A stretch of 64,000 nucleotides of DNA from Geodermatophilus tzadiensis (GCF_003002915.1 NZ_PVTG01000015.1:62001-126000), one strand, 5' to 3'; numbered from the stretch's first letter, positions 38,322 through 48,214 are shown. Translations and numbers: made by a program. Notes: a model not told the origin generated them from the sequence alone.

Positions 38322-39428
38322 ATGGCGACGACGGAGCCCACGCACCGCGGCCGCGCCCGGATCGCCGAGCCCGGGGAGGGCATCGGCCTCGACGAGCTGG
38401 CGCTGGCCACCCGCAACCACGGGATGCCGCTGGAGGCGCTGCGCTACGACGTCACGCCGCCGGGCCTGCACTACGTGCTCACCCACTACGACATCCCCGC
38501 CGTCGACCCCGGCGACTGGTCGCTGGAGGTCGGCGGCGCGGTGGCGCGCCCGCTGCGCCTGGACCTCGACGCGCTGCGCCGCCGTCCGGCCGTGACCGCG
38601 CGCGTGCTGCTCGAGTGCGCCGGCAACGGCCGCGCCCGGCTGGAGCCCCGGCCGGTGAGCCAGCCCTGGCTGCTGGAGGCCGTGGGCAGCGCCGAGTGGA
38701 CCGGCACGCCGCTGGCCCCGCTGCTGCGGGAGGCGGGCGTCTCCCCCGGCGCGGTCGACGTCGCCTTCACCGGCGCCGACCACGGCGTCGAGGGCGGCCG
38801 GGAGCAGGACTACTCCCGCGGCCTGCCGCTGGCCGAGGCGCTGCGCCCGGACGTGCTGCTGGCCTGGGGCATGAACGGCGCTCCCCTGCCGCCGCAGCAC
38901 GGCGCTCCGCTGCGGCTGCTGGTCCCCGGCTGGTACGGCATGGCGCACGTCAAGTGGCTGACCCGGATCGAGGTGCTCGACCGGCCGTTCACCGGCTTCC
39001 AGAACGCCGTCGCCTACCGGATCAAGGTCGACGCGCACGAGGCCGGCGTCCCGGTCACCCGGATCGCGCCCCGCGCGCTGCTGGCCCCACCCGGCTGGCC
39101 GGACTTCCTGACCCGCGAGCGCTTCCTCCGCCCGGGCCCGGTGGCGCTCACCGGGCGGGCGTGGTCGGGCCGCGCCCCGGTGACCGGGGTCGAGGTGAGC
39201 ACCGACGGCGGCGCCACCTGGACCCCGGCCCACCTGGCCCCGGCCGACCCGGCGCACCCCTGGACGTGGCGGGCGTGGACCTGCGCGTGGGACGCCCGCC
39301 CGGGCCGCCACGAGCTGGTCGTGCGCGCCGCCGACGCCGAGGGCGCCCAGCCGGTGCAGCAGCGCTGGAACCGCCAGGGCATGGCCAACAACCTGGTGCA
39401 GCGGGTGCCGGTCACCGTCCGTCAGTGA
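38322..39428 (+). CDS. Molybdopterin-dependent oxidoreductase, sulfite oxidase family
   Basis: A 368-residue protein of the sulfite-oxidase/nitrate-reductase molybdenum cofactor family. The Moco-ligating Cys 99 lies in [48 protein letters not shown] and [16 protein letters not shown] are family blocks; a C-terminal immunoglobulin-like dimerisation domain (about 265-360, [15 protein letters not shown]) follows. There is no heme domain or signal peptide, so it is a cytoplasmic, stand-alone catalytic subunit of unknown substrate. Its end overlaps the small membrane-protein gene by 7 bases on the opposite strand. Confidence 0.87.
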   Translation: MATTEPTHRGRARIAEPGEGIGLDELALATRNHGMPLEALRYDVTPPGLHYVLTHYDIPAVDPGDWSLEVGGAVARPLRLDLDALRRRPAVTARVLLECAGNGRARLEPRPVSQPWLLEAVGSAEWTGTPLAPLLREAGVSPGAVDVAFTGADHGVEGGREQDYSRGLPLAEALRPDVLLAWGMNGAPLPPQHGAPLRLLVPGWYGMAHVKWLTRIEVLDRPFTGFQNAVAYRIKVDAHEAGVPVTRIAPRALLAPPGWPDFLTRERFLRPGPVALTGRAWSGRAPVTGVEVSTDGGATWTPAHLAPADPAHPWTWRAWTCAWDARPGRHELVVRAADAEGAQPVQQRWNRQGMANNLVQRVPVTVRQ

Positions 39429-39733
39429 CCGGCGGTGGCCCGCCCGCTGCCGTCGTCCTCGGGGTCCTGCCGGTCCGGCGGGGCCTCGACGACGATCGGG
39501 CGCAGCCGGGACCACAGCGCGAACGCCGCGGCGAACACCAGCATCGCCAGGCCCGCCCACAGGTTGGCGTTGACGTCGCCGGTGCGCTCCCGGTCGGCCG
39601 CGGTGTCGCTGAACAGGCCCAGGAGGACCAGCACGACGCCGTAGAAGCCGATCAGCGCGGCGATGACGTTGCGGACGTCGAAGGCCCCCGCTGCGTGCTT
39701 GGCCGGGGTGGCGCTGTTGCTGCTGCTGCTCAT
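39422..39733 (-). CDS. Small two-helix membrane protein following the symporter
   Basis: A 103-residue protein: Ser-rich N-terminus, then two hydrophobic helices (VIAALIGFYGVVLVLLGLF and NLWAGLAMLVFAAAFALWSRL) and a charged C-terminal tail. ATG at 39733 follows AGGAG; an ATG 11 codons earlier is possible. It begins 16 bases after the symporter stop and is last in galT-galK-symporter. I have seen small proteins like this after sodium:solute symporters, but know no function; an accessory subunit is a guess. Confidence 0.75.
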   Translation of the reverse strand: MSSSSNSATPAKHAAGAFDVRNVIAALIGFYGVVLVLLGLFSDTAADRERTGDVNANLWAGLAMLVFAAAFALWSRLRPIVVEAPPDRQDPEDDGSGRATAGH

Positions 39734-39749
39734 GGCCGGGCTCCTGTGG

Positions 39750-41432
39750 TCAGCGGAAGACGACATTGAGGACGATCACCATCACCAGCGCGATGCCGGC
39801 CAGCTTGGTCGGCGACTGGTACCAGGGCAGCCGGTGCGCGTCGGGGTCGGTGCGCTGCTCCTTCGGCGTCTCGGAGTAGACCAGCCCGGCGAGCTGGGCG
39901 ACCGGCTTGGGCGCGGTGACCTGGCTGACCACGATGCTGACGACGATGTCGACGACGAAGGCCGCGCTCGCGGCGACGAAGCTCGCGCCCTGGCCGCCGA
40001 TCGGCAGCAGCCCGAGCGACGCCGTGCCGAACGCGTCCTCGCTGAGGAAGGCGACGGCGACGGCGGCCAGCGTCCCGGACACCAGGCCCATCCAGCCGGC
40101 GGTCGGCGTCATCCGCCGCCAGAACATGCCGAGGATGAACGTGGCGAACAGCGGGGCGTTGAAGAAGCCGAACAGCGTCTGCAGGTAGTCCATCAGGTTC
40201 GTGTAGCCCGACGCGATGATCGCCGTCCCGATGGCGGCCACGGTGGCGCCGACCGTCGCCCACCGGCCGACGGCGAGGTAGTAGCCGTCGGGCCGGTCCT
40301 TCTTCACGTACTGCTGCCACAGGTCGTAGCTGAAGACGGTGTTGAAGGCGGAGATGTTGGCCGCCATGCCGGCCATGAACGCCGCGAGCAGGCCGGCCAG
40401 GGCGACGCCGAGCAGGCCGTTGGGCAGGGTGTCGCGGATGAGCAGCAGGATCGAGTTGTTGTAGTCGAAGTCCGTGGCCGACGCCGCCCGGGCCTCCACC
40501 ACCTCCGGGACCAGGACCGTGGCGATGATGCCCGGGATCACGACGATGAACGGGACGAACATCTTCGGGAAGGCGCCGATGATCGGCGTGCTGCGGGCCG
40601 CGGACATCGACTTGGTCGCCATCGCCCGCTGGACCTCGACGAAGTTCGTCGTCCAGTAGCCGAAGGACAGCACGAAGCCGAGGCCGAACACGATGCCGAT
40701 GACCGACAGGACGGGACTGCCGATGCCGGACAGCTCCGTGGCCGGCCACGAGGTCAGCTCCTCGGCGCGCCCGGAGTCGGTCACCCGGTCGACCAGCCCC
40801 CCGACGCCGCCGACGCGGTTGAGGCCGATGAGCGTCAGGGGCAGCAGCGCGGCCACGATGACGAAGAACTGCAGGACCTCGTTGTAGATGGCCGCCGACA
40901 GCCCGCCGAGCGTGATGTAGCTGAGCACCACGGCCGCCGCCACGATCAGCGACAGCCACAGCGGCCAGCCCAGCAGCGCCTCGACGATGGTGGCCAGCAG
41001 GTAGAGGTTGATGCCGGCGATGAGGATCTGCGCGACGGCGAAGCTGAGCGCGTTGACCAGGTGGGCGCCGGTGCCGAACCGGCGGCGCATGAACTCCGGG
41101 ACCGAGCGGACCTTCGACCCGTAGTAGAAGGGCATCATCACCACGCCCAGGAACAGCATGGCCGGGACCGCGCCGATCCAGAAGTAGTGCATGGTGCTCA
41201 TGCCGAACTGCGCGCCGTTGGCCGACATGCCGACGATCTCGACGGCCCCGAGGTTGGCCGAGATGAACGCCAGGCCGGTGACCCACGCGGGCAGCGACCG
41301 GCCGGACAGGAAGAAGTCCAGGCTGTCGGACACCCGCCGGCGCGCGGCGGCGCCGATGAGCAGCACGACGGCGAAGTAGGCGGCCACCAGCAGGTAGTCG
41401 ACGAACGTCGCGTCCAGTCTCAGGTCGTCCAC
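39750..41432 (-). CDS. Sodium:solute symporter (SSS family), probably galactose/sugar
   Basis: A 560-residue SSS-family transporter with about 14 helices. Seen: FFLSGRSLPAWVTGLAFISANLGAVEI (family N-terminal signature, here split into shorter runs), GSKVRSVPEFMRRRFG, GGLSAAIYNEVLQFFV, SFGYWTTNFVEVQRAMATKS. The GTG at 41432 follows GGAGG, 22 bases after galK. The architecture resembles Vibrio SglT-type sugar symporters, and the position within galT-galK argues for galactose (or a galactoside) import coupled to sodium. Substrate is inferred from context, not sequence. Confidence 0.87.
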   Translation of the reverse strand: MDDLRLDATFVDYLLVAAYFAVVLLIGAAARRRVSDSLDFFLSGRSLPAWVTGLAFISANLGAVEIVGMSANGAQFGMSTMHYFWIGAVPAMLFLGVVMMPFYYGSKVRSVPEFMRRRFGTGAHLVNALSFAVAQILIAGINLYLLATIVEALLGWPLWLSLIVAAAVVLSYITLGGLSAAIYNEVLQFFVIVAALLPLTLIGLNRVGGVGGLVDRVTDSGRAEELTSWPATELSGIGSPVLSVIGIVFGLGFVLSFGYWTTNFVEVQRAMATKSMSAARSTPIIGAFPKMFVPFIVVIPGIIATVLVPEVVEARAASATDFDYNNSILLLIRDTLPNGLLGVALAGLLAAFMAGMAANISAFNTVFSYDLWQQYVKKDRPDGYYLAVGRWATVGATVAAIGTAIIASGYTNLMDYLQTLFGFFNAPLFATFILGMFWRRMTPTAGWMGLVSGTLAAVAVAFLSEDAFGTASLGLLPIGGQGASFVAASAAFVVDIVVSIVVSQVTAPKPVAQLAGLVYSETPKEQRTDPDAHRLPWYQSPTKLAGIALVMVIVLNVVFR

Positions 41433-41454
41433 TCAGGCCTCCACTCGGGTCGGT

Positions 41455-42618
41455 TCAGGGCAGCCGCCGGGCCCCGGCGGAGGGGACCACGACGAACGAA
41501 CGGGTCGCGCCGGCGCGCTCGGTGACGGCCGTGGCGACGGCGTCGGCGTCCGCGGCGTCGACGAGGGCGACGGCGCTGCCGCCGAAGCCCCCGCCGACCA
41601 TGCGGGCGCCGTGCGCGCCGGCGGACAGCGCGGTCTCCACGATGGCGTCGAGCTCGGGCACCGACACCTCGAAGTCGTCGCGCAGCGAGGCGTGCCCGGC
41701 GGTGAGCACCGGGCCGACGGCGCGCGGGTCGCCGCCCCCGCCCAGCAGCCCGACGACCTCGCGCACGCGGGCGTCCTCGCTGACGACGTGGCGGGCGCGC
41801 CGCAGCAGCAGCGCGCCGCGCTCGTCGCCGTCGTCCAGCGGGGCCAGGTCGGCGACGTCCCGGACGTCGCAGAGCAGCTCGACGCCCAGGCGGCGCGCGG
41901 CCTCCTCGCACTCGCGGCGGCGGTCGCCGTAGCCGCTCTCGGCGTGGCTGTGGGTGGTGCCCGAGTCGACCACCAGCAGCGCCAGGCCGGCTGCGGCGAG
42001 GTCGAGGGGCACCTGCTCGCTGCGCCGGTCGCGGGTCTGCAGGTACAGCGCGTGGCCGGCGGTGCACAGCACCGAGGCCGACTGGTCGAGGATGCCGGTG
42101 GGCGCGCCGACGAAGTCGTTCTCGGCCCGGCGGGCGACGTCGACCAGGTCGCCCGGGCCCAGGTCGAGGCCGAGCAGGTCGCGCAGCGCCAGGGCCACCG
42201 CGCACTCCAGCGCGGCCGACGACGACAGGCCCGCACCGGCGGGGACGTCGCCGTCGACGAGCAGGCTCAGCCCGCCGGTCACGGAGTCGCGCAGCTCGGC
42301 CACCACGCCCGCCGGGTAGCCGGCCCAGCCGCCCGGGCTCCCCGGGGCCAGGTCGACGACGGCCACCTCGGCGTCGGCGCCCGGGTGCTGCAGCGAGGCC
42401 AGCACCAGCCGGCCGTCGTCGCGGCGGGCGACCGCGGCGCGGGTGGTGTGCGGGAGGGCGACCGGCAGCACCGCGCCGCCGTTGTAGTCGGTGTGCTCGC
42501 CGATGACGTTGACCCGGCCGGGAGCGGCCCAGACGCCCTCGGGCGGGCCACCGAAGCGGTCGGTGAAGGCGGCCACCGCGCGCGCCGCGGCCTCCTCGTC
42601 GGTGGGCACCTCGCTCAC
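41455..42618 (-). CDS. galK: Galactokinase
   Basis: A 387-residue GHMP kinase phosphorylating galactose at C1. The galactokinase signature GRVNVIGEHTDYNGG lies near residue 35, the ATP-binding GLSSSAALECAVALAL in the middle, and GARMVGGGFGGSAVALV near the C-terminus. All are intact. GTG at 42618 overlaps the galT stop by four bases. Operon galT-galK-symporter; galE is not in the window. Confidence 0.96.
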   Translation of the reverse strand: MSEVPTDEEAAARAVAAFTDRFGGPPEGVWAAPGRVNVIGEHTDYNGGAVLPVALPHTTRAAVARRDDGRLVLASLQHPGADAEVAVVDLAPGSPGGWAGYPAGVVAELRDSVTGGLSLLVDGDVPAGAGLSSSAALECAVALALRDLLGLDLGPGDLVDVARRAENDFVGAPTGILDQSASVLCTAGHALYLQTRDRRSEQVPLDLAAAGLALLVVDSGTTHSHAESGYGDRRRECEEAARRLGVELLCDVRDVADLAPLDDGDERGALLLRRARHVVSEDARVREVVGLLGGGGDPRAVGPVLTAGHASLRDDFEVSVPELDAIVETALSAGAHGARMVGGGFGGSAVALVDAADADAVATAVTERAGATRSFVVVPSAGARRLP

Positions 42619-43706
42619 GGGACCACCACGGCCCGCAGCTGCTCGGCGACGTCCTCGGGGTTGGTGTCGGTGATGAACGCGCCCATCCCCGACTCCGAGC
42701 CGGCCAGGTACTTGAGCTTGCCGGGGGCCCGGCGCAGCGAGAACAGCTGCAGGTGCAGCCACCAGTCCTCGCGGCCCTCCCGCACCGGCGCCTGGTTCCA
42801 GGCGGCGATGTAGGGCATCGGGGTGTCGAAGCGGTGCGCGAAGCGGCCCAGCACGTCGAGGTAGAGCGCGGCCAGGTGGTCGCGCTGGGTGTCGTCGAGG
42901 GCCGGCAGGTCGGGCACCCGGCGGGTCGGGAACAGCTGCACCTCGTAGGGCCAGCGGGCCGCCGCCGGCACGAACGCCACCCAGGAGTCGTTGGCCGCCA
43001 CCACCCGCGGGCCGCTGCGCTCGGCCGCCACCAGCTCGGCGAACAGGTCGCCGCCGGTCTCCTCCCGGTGCCGGCGCACGGAGGCCAGCACCTTCGCCAC
43101 GCGCGGCGTCACGAAGGGGTAGGCGTAGATCTGCCCGTGCGGGTGCGACAGGGTCACCCCGATCTCCTCGCCGGAGTTCTCGAAGCAGAACACCTGCTCG
43201 ACCCCGTCGAGGGCGCCGAGCTCCGCGGTGCGCTCGGCCCAGACGTCGACGACGAGGCGCGCCCGCTCGCGGCTGAGGCCGGCGAAGTGCTGGTCGTGGT
43301 CGCTGGTGAACAGCACGACCTCGCAGCGGCCGAAGCCCGGGCGCAGCTCGGCCAGCGGGTCGCCGGGGGCGTGCGGCGCGACGTCGCGGTCGACGGAGGT
43401 GGCCAGCGAGGGGAAGCGGTTCTCGAAGACGGCCACCTGGTAGTCGTTCTCGGGCACCTCGGTGGGCCGGCCCGGGCGCGAGGGGTCCAGGGGGCACTGG
43501 TCGGCCGGCGGCAGGAAGGTGCGGGTCTGCCGGTGCGCGGCGACGACCACCCACTCGTCCAGCAGCGCGTCCCGGCGCAGCTGCGAGCGGGTGCTCACCG
43601 GCGGCAGGTCGCGGGTGTCCTCGGCCGGGTGCCGGACGGGTGAGCCGTCGGCGTCGAAGTACAGGACCTCCCGGCCGTCTGCCAGCCGAGCGCTCGTCCG
43701 GATCAC
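42615..43706 (-). CDS. galT: Galactose-1-phosphate uridylyltransferase
   Basis: A 363-residue HIT-superfamily enzyme of the Leloir pathway, exchanging UDP between glucose-1-P and galactose-1-P. The active site LSHPHGQIYAY places the nucleophile His at 190 (second His of HPH). The N-terminal zinc-type region reads WVVVAAHRQTRTFLPP, with Cys 71 following as in the family (DQCPLDP), and FENRFPSL is conserved. GTG at 43706 follows GGGAGG. First gene of the galactose operon; its promoter lies in the 135 bases before the first tRNA-Glu. Confidence 0.96.
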   Translation of the reverse strand: MIRTSARLADGREVLYFDADGSPVRHPAEDTRDLPPVSTRSQLRRDALLDEWVVVAAHRQTRTFLPPADQCPLDPSRPGRPTEVPENDYQVAVFENRFPSLATSVDRDVAPHAPGDPLAELRPGFGRCEVVLFTSDHDQHFAGLSRERARLVVDVWAERTAELGALDGVEQVFCFENSGEEIGVTLSHPHGQIYAYPFVTPRVAKVLASVRRHREETGGDLFAELVAAERSGPRVVAANDSWVAFVPAAARWPYEVQLFPTRRVPDLPALDDTQRDHLAALYLDVLGRFAHRFDTPMPYIAAWNQAPVREGREDWWLHLQLFSLRRAPGKLKYLAGSESGMGAFITDTNPEDVAEQLRAVVVP

Positions 43707-43801
43707 CGTCGTCCGCCTCCCGTTCCGGGCCCGCGGGTGGGCCCTGCGAACGCTATGCCCGGTGGTGATCTCCAGCCACTCGGGCACCGGCCGGACAGCA
43801 C

Positions 43802-43833
43802 GAGAGCCCCCGGCCGGGTGGCCGGGGGCTCTC
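43802..43833 (-). terminator. Terminator hairpin after tRNA-Glu (copy nearer galT)
   Basis: Perfect 14-base stem: GAGAGCCCCCGGCC (43802-43815) and its complement (43820-43833), four-base loop. It begins nine bases after the tRNA 3' end. The same arrangement repeats exactly 170 bases away. Confidence 0.75.
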
Positions 43834-43841
43834 GCTCGCCG

Positions 43842-43914
43842 TAGCCCCGAAGGGATTCGAACCCTCGCTACCGCCGTGAGAGGGCGGCGTCCTGGACCGC
43901 TAGACGACGGGGCC
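43842..43914 (-). tRNA. tRNA-Glu (anticodon CTC), copy 1
   Basis: A 73-base tRNA on the minus strand. Acceptor arms GGCCCCG and CGGGGCT pair (first pair G-U), anticodon stem CCGCC/GGCGG encloses loop CTCTCAC with anticodon CTC (codon GAG), and the T-loop reads GGTTCGAATCC. CCA is not encoded. One base differs from copy 2, in the D-arm region (position 43894). Last of a Gln-Glu-Glu tRNA series. Confidence 0.95.
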
Positions 43915-43971
43915 GGACCGCTCCATGGTGCCACGGGGCCGGACGCGGGCCGCGAGCGGCCCCGGGACGAC

Positions 43972-44003
43972 GAGAGCCCCCGGTCCGGGGACCGGGGGCT
44001 CTC
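43972..44003 (-). terminator. Terminator hairpin after tRNA-Glu copy 2
   Basis: Perfect 15-base stem: GAGAGCCCCCGGTCC (43972-43986) and complement (43989-44003), two-base loop. It sits nine bases after the tRNA, in the same place as the hairpin after the other copy, so tRNA plus terminator form a repeated unit. Confidence 0.75.
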
Positions 44004-44011
44004 GCTCGCTG

Positions 44012-44084
44012 TAGCCCCGAAGGGATTCGAACCCTCGCTACCGCCGTGAGAGGGCGGCGTCCTGGGCCGCTAGACGACGGGGCC
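44012..44084 (-). tRNA. tRNA-Glu (anticodon CTC), copy 2
   Basis: Identical in layout to the tRNA-Glu at 43842-43914 and 170 bases from it, with one base different (G for A at the equivalent of 43894 on the plus strand). Same CTC anticodon, so both read GAG, the dominant Glu codon of this GC-rich genome. Confidence 0.95.
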
Positions 44085-44127
44085 GTGCGGTGGTGCGGGT
44101 GGTGCGTGAGGAGGTGGTGCTTCCTCG

Positions 44128-44199
44128 CTGGGGTACCAGGACTCGAACCTAGACTAACGGAACCAGAAACCGTCGGGCTGCCAATTACCCCATACCCCA
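44128..44199 (-). tRNA. tRNA-Gln (anticodon CTG)
   Basis: A 72-base tRNA on the minus strand starting TGGGGTA and ending TACCCCA plus discriminator G. Anticodon loop TTCTGGT gives CTG (codon CAG); T-arm GGTTCGAGTCC. 43 bases upstream of tRNA-Glu copy 2. Together with two Glu tRNAs it precedes gltX/glutamyl-tRNA synthesis genes further upstream; in actinobacteria tRNA-Gln is charged via Glu-tRNA by GltX and GatCAB. Confidence 0.95.
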
Positions 44200-44260
44200 A
44201 GGCTTGGCCGGCACCTCGCGGCGCCGGGTACGACCATACCCGATGCCCGCGGAGGGGGTG

Positions 44261-45481
44261 TCACCACCCCCGGGTGCGCGGGTCGCCGGCCGGCACGCGC
44301 AGGTCGCGCGCCGGGGTGAGCAGCTCCGGGCGCAGCTTCCGCCGGGAGGCGGCGACGAGGGCGACGTAGCCGGCCATCGCCACCACCGTGAGCAGCAGGA
44401 ACAGCAGCCCGGTACCCGCCGGCACCTCCTCGGTGGCGACGTCGTCGCCGAGCGTGCCCGCCAGGAGAAAGACCAGCACGTTGTTCACCGCGTGCAGCAC
44501 GATCGCCGCCTCGAGCCCGCCGGTGAGCCACACCACGGCCGAGGCGGCCAGGCCGAAGGCGAAGCGGTCGAGGAAGGTGGCGACGTCGCCGGGGGCGTGC
44601 GCCGCCGAGAACAGCGCCGCGGTGACCACGGCCGCGACCAGCGCGCCGGCCCGCGGACCGCGGATCCACGCGGCGATCGCCTGGCTGAGGTAGCCGCGGA
44701 AGACGTACTCCTCGGCGGCCGACTGGATCGGCGTGGTGAGCACCACGACCAGCAGCAGCCAGACCAGGTCGTCGACCGGCCCGCTGACCCCGCCGTCGCC
44801 GAACGCGAAGCCGAGCACCACCGACAGCCCGATGCCCACTCCGAGGGTGGCCAGGGCGCGCAGGGTGAACGGCGCGAACAGCCGCCACCGCAGCCGGGCC
44901 AGCACCGACGCCGACCAGCCCGGGCTCATCCCGTGCGCGGCCACCCACAGCAGCGACACGATCGGGATCGCGACGATCAGCGAGAGGTTGGTGATCAGCA
45001 GCACGCCGGGGTCGACCAGGTCGAGCAGCTCGAGGTCCGGCTCGATCCCGGTGAGCAGGGTCACCAGGACGACGACGAAGGCGGCCACCGAGTAGGCGAC
45101 GACGAACAGCAGCAGGCCCAGCAGCGGCCGCCACCACGCCCAGTCGCGAGAGCGCATGGCCAGCAGGAAGGGCACCGGCTCGTCGTGCGGCGGCGTCCCG
45201 GGCGGCGGGGCGAGCGTGAGCCCCGGCGGCAGCGGGCCCGGACCGGCGGGTCCGTGCGGCCCCGGCGGCAGGGGCACCGGCCCCAGCGGCCACGGCACCG
45301 GCCCGGCGGGCACCCCCGCTCCCCCGGGCGGTCCCCACGGCACCGCCCCGCCCGGCCCACCCGCGTACGTGCCGGGCACCCGCGGCGGGGCGCCGTAGGG
45401 AGCGGTCGGCGGCGGGCCGGTGTAGGCCTCGCCGTCCCAGCCACCGGGGCCGGGCGGCGGCGCCCACGGCGGGAGGCTCAC
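44261..45481 (-). CDS. CPBP-family intramembrane metalloprotease-like protein
   Basis: A 406-residue protein: the first 105 residues are Pro/Gly-rich and disordered; about eight helices follow. The CPBP/Abi motifs are EEYVFRG (E-E-x3-R), FSAAHAPGD (F-x3-H) and HAVNN (H-x3-N), all intact, consistent with a Type II CAAX-prenyl-protease-like endopeptidase. Substrate unknown. Such proteins with Pro-rich cytoplasmic tails are common in actinobacteria. GTG at 45481 overlaps the gltX stop by four bases. Confidence 0.86.
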   Translation of the reverse strand: MSLPPWAPPPGPGGWDGEAYTGPPPTAPYGAPPRVPGTYAGGPGGAVPWGPPGGAGVPAGPVPWPLGPVPLPPGPHGPAGPGPLPPGLTLAPPPGTPPHDEPVPFLLAMRSRDWAWWRPLLGLLLFVVAYSVAAFVVVLVTLLTGIEPDLELLDLVDPGVLLITNLSLIVAIPIVSLLWVAAHGMSPGWSASVLARLRWRLFAPFTLRALATLGVGIGLSVVLGFAFGDGGVSGPVDDLVWLLLVVVLTTPIQSAAEEYVFRGYLSQAIAAWIRGPRAGALVAAVVTAALFSAAHAPGDVATFLDRFAFGLAASAVVWLTGGLEAAIVLHAVNNVLVFLLAGTLGDDVATEEVPAGTGLLFLLLTVVAMAGYVALVAASRRKLRPELLTPARDLRVPAGDPRTRGW

Positions 45482-46950
45482 CCCGCCGCGCCCCGGGCCG
45501 CCGCGAGGCGGGCGAGCGTGCGGTCCCGTCCGAGCAGCTCGATCGACTCGTACAGCGGCGGGGAGACGGTGCGCCCGCTCACGGCCACCCGTACCGGACC
45601 GAAGGCCTGCCGCGGCTTGCGGCCCAGGCCCTCGACCAGGGCCGCCTTGAGGGCCTGCTCGATCCCCGCGGTCGACCAGTCGTCGAGGCCGCGCAGCGCG
45701 TCGGCCGCCGCGTCGAGCACCTCGCCGTCCTCGGGGCGGAGGTTCTTGGCCGCGGCGGCCGGGTCGATCTCCACCTCGTCGACGAACAGGAAGCCCAGGA
45801 GGCCGACGACGTCGGAGAGCACCACGCTGCGCTCCTGCGCCAGCGGGGCGATCGCGCGCAGCACCCGGTCCTGCTCGGGGGTGGGCGGGTCGGCGACGAG
45901 GCCGGCGCCGGCCAGGAAGGGCACCGCCCGCCCGACGAACTCCTCCACCGGCAGCTCGCGCAGGTGGGTGGCGTTGATCGCCTCGGCCTTCTTCACGTCG
46001 AAGCGGGCCGGGTTGGCGCTGACCCGGGTGACGTCGAAGGCCGCCGCCATCTCGGCCATCGAGAACACGTCGCGGTCCTCGGCGATCGACCAGCCCAGCA
46101 GTGCCAGGTAGTTGGCGAACCCCTCGGGCAGGAAGCCGCGCTCCCGGTAGACGTCCACGTTGGACTGCGGGTCGCGCTTGGACAGCTTCTTGCTGCCCTC
46201 ACCGGTGACGTAGGGCAGGTGGCCGAAGCGCGGGGTGCCGCCGGCGACCCCGACGTCCTGCAGGGCGGCGTAGAGGGCCAGCTGGCGGGGGGTGGAGGGC
46301 AGCAGGTCCTCGCCGCGCAGCACGTCGGTGATGCCCATCAGGGCGTCGTCGACGGGGTTGACGAAGGGGTACAGCGGCACCCCGTTGGCCCGGACGACGA
46401 CGAAGTCGGGCACCGAGCCCGCGGCGAAGCGGACCTCGCCGCGCACCAGGTCGGTCCAGGCGAGGTCGCTGTCGGGCATCCGCAGCCGCAGCACCGGCTC
46501 GCGGCCCTCGGCCCGGAGGGCGGCCTTCTGCGCGTCGGTGAGGAACCGGTCGGCGTTGTCGTAGCCGAGCTTGGGGTCCTGACCGGCGGCCAGCCGCCGC
46601 GCCTCGACCTCCTCGTTGGTCGAGAACGACTCGTAGACGTGCCCGGCCTCGACCAGCTTGTCGACCACCTCGCGGTAGACGTCGTGACGCTGCGACTGCC
46701 GGTAGGGCCCGTGCGGGCCGCCGACCTCGGGGCCCTCGTCCCAGTCCAGGCCCAGCCAGCGCAGGCTGTCGAGCAGGTGGCGGTAGGACTCCTCGGAGTC
46801 GCGGGCGGCGTCGGTGTCCTCGATGCGCAGGACGAGGCTGCCGCCGGTGTGCCGCGCGTGCGCCCAGTTGAACAGCGCCGTCCGCAGCAGGCCGACGTGC
46901 ACCGTGCCCGTCGGCGAGGGGCAGAAGCGGGTGCGCACCGGTGCGGTCAC
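45478..46950 (-). CDS. gltX: Glutamyl-tRNA synthetase
   Basis: A 490-residue class I synthetase. HIGH-like [19 protein letters not shown] at the N-terminus, RIEDTD, GIGTDVLRG-like [13 protein letters not shown], and KLSKRD (KMSKS counterpart) are present; the C-terminal anticodon-binding part is complete. It charges tRNA-Glu and, in organisms using GatCAB, tRNA-Gln as well. GTG at 46950 overlaps the upstream FAH gene stop and its own stop overlaps the CPBP gene, each by four bases. The tRNA genes lie 1.3 kb downstream. Confidence 0.95.
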   Translation of the reverse strand: MTAPVRTRFCPSPTGTVHVGLLRTALFNWAHARHTGGSLVLRIEDTDAARDSEESYRHLLDSLRWLGLDWDEGPEVGGPHGPYRQSQRHDVYREVVDKLVEAGHVYESFSTNEEVEARRLAAGQDPKLGYDNADRFLTDAQKAALRAEGREPVLRLRMPDSDLAWTDLVRGEVRFAAGSVPDFVVVRANGVPLYPFVNPVDDALMGITDVLRGEDLLPSTPRQLALYAALQDVGVAGGTPRFGHLPYVTGEGSKKLSKRDPQSNVDVYRERGFLPEGFANYLALLGWSIAEDRDVFSMAEMAAAFDVTRVSANPARFDVKKAEAINATHLRELPVEEFVGRAVPFLAGAGLVADPPTPEQDRVLRAIAPLAQERSVVLSDVVGLLGFLFVDEVEIDPAAAAKNLRPEDGEVLDAAADALRGLDDWSTAGIEQALKAALVEGLGRKPRQAFGPVRVAVSGRTVSPPLYESIELLGRDRTLARLAAARGAAG

Positions 46951-47759
46951 CGGGCGCCGCCGGCGGTGGAGGCGGTGTCGGCGCCGCTGACGCCGTTGAC
47001 CAGCGAGCCCAGGCCCTCGATCGAGCACTCGACCCGCTGGCCGGGGCTGATCGGGCCGACGCCGGCCGGGGTGCCGGTGAGCACCACGTCGCCGGGCAGC
47101 AGCGTCATGACCTGGGAGATGTAGGAGACCAGCGTGGGGACGTCGAAGAGCAGCTGGCTGGTGCGCCCGGCCTGCCGCGGCTCGCCGTCGACGGTGCAGG
47201 TGATCCCGAGGTCGGCCGGGTCCTTGCCCAGGGCGCCGAGGTCGGTCTCGATCCACGGGCCGAGCGGGCAGAAGGAGTCGAAGCCCTTGGCGCGGGTCCA
47301 CTGGCCGTCGCTCCTCTGCATGTCCCGCTCAGTGACGTCGTTGGCGATCGTGTAGCCGAAGACGCTGCCCGCGACCTGCTCCGGGGCCAGGTTCCGCGCG
47401 CCGCGGGCGCCGATGACGACGGCGAGCTCCACCTCGTGGTGCACGTTGGTGCTGCCCGGCGGGATGCGGATGGCGTCGCCCGGGCCGATGACCGACGTCG
47501 AGGGCTTGAGGAACAGCAGCGGCCGCTCGGGGGCGTCGCCGGTGTTCATCTCCCGCACGTGCTCGGCGTAGTTCTTGCCGACGCAGACCACCTTGCTGGG
47601 CAGGATCGGCGAGAGCAGCCGGACGTCGGCCTGCGGGAAGCGCTGGCCGGTGAAGGAGATGGTGCCGAACGGGTGGCCCTCGATCTGGGCGACCTGGCCG
47701 TCCCCGTCGAGGACGCCGAAGGACATGCCCGAGGGCGAGGCGAAGCGGACGATGCGCAC
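46947..47759 (-). CDS. Fumarylacetoacetate hydrolase (FAH) family protein
   Basis: A 270-residue FAH-fold enzyme. [16 protein letters not shown], the metal-binding [11 protein letters not shown] (E-x-E) with NDVTERDMQ (Asp), [13 protein letters not shown] and [17 protein letters not shown] are all conserved in the family of 2-hydroxyhepta-2,4-diene-1,7-dioate isomerases and acylpyruvases. Specific substrate unknown. GTG at 47759. First gene of FAH-gltX-CPBP; the FAH-gltX order is the same as in mycobacteria. Confidence 0.88.
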   Translation of the reverse strand: MRIVRFASPSGMSFGVLDGDGQVAQIEGHPFGTISFTGQRFPQADVRLLSPILPSKVVCVGKNYAEHVREMNTGDAPERPLLFLKPSTSVIGPGDAIRIPPGSTNVHHEVELAVVIGARGARNLAPEQVAGSVFGYTIANDVTERDMQRSDGQWTRAKGFDSFCPLGPWIETDLGALGKDPADLGITCTVDGEPRQAGRTSQLLFDVPTLVSYISQVMTLLPGDVVLTGTPAGVGPISPGQRVECSIEGLGSLVNGVSGADTASTAGGAR

Positions 47760-47814
47760 GACGTCGAGGCTACTGACCCCGCGCGGGACGGCCCGCCCGC
47801 CTACGGTGACCCGT

Positions 47815-48195
47815 GTGGCCTGCCGCCTGAGCGAGATCGTCGTCGACAGCCGCGACCCCGAGGCGCTGGCGGCGTGGTGGGCGGAGGTCCTCGGCTACCG
47901 GGTGCTGGGCCGCGACGACGACGGCGCCGTGGAGATCGGCCCGGAGGCCGGCTTCGGCGGCGCCGCCCCGACGCTGGTGTTCACGCCCGTCGAGCACTGG
48001 GAGCCAGCCGAGCCGCGGCTGCACCTCGACGTCAGCGCCACCGACCGCGACCAGGACGCCGAGCTCGCGCGGCTGCTGGACCTGGGCGCCACCCGGGCCG
48101 ACGTCGGGCAGACCGGGGAGGAGAGCTGGCACGTGCTCGCCGACCCGGAGGGCAACCCCTTCTGCCTGCTCCGCCGCCGGCTCGACCCGTTGTGA
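47815..48195 (+). CDS. VOC (glyoxalase-like) family protein
   Basis: A 126-residue vicinal-oxygen-chelate fold protein: CRLSEIVVDSRDPEALAAWW, EVLGYRVLGRDDDGA, and a second repeat ending ESWHVLADPEGNPFCLLRR, the classic two babbb modules. No enzyme activity can be assigned. GTG 47815 is a reasonable start; another in-frame GTG lies three codons earlier. The antibiotic-monooxygenase-like gene follows 19 bases downstream, probably in the same operon. Divergent from the FAH gene. Confidence 0.83.
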   Translation: MACRLSEIVVDSRDPEALAAWWAEVLGYRVLGRDDDGAVEIGPEAGFGGAAPTLVFTPVEHWEPAEPRLHLDVSATDRDQDAELARLLDLGATRADVGQTGEESWHVLADPEGNPFCLLRRRLDPL

Positions 48196-48214
48196 CCGAC
48201 CCGAGGAGAGCCCC

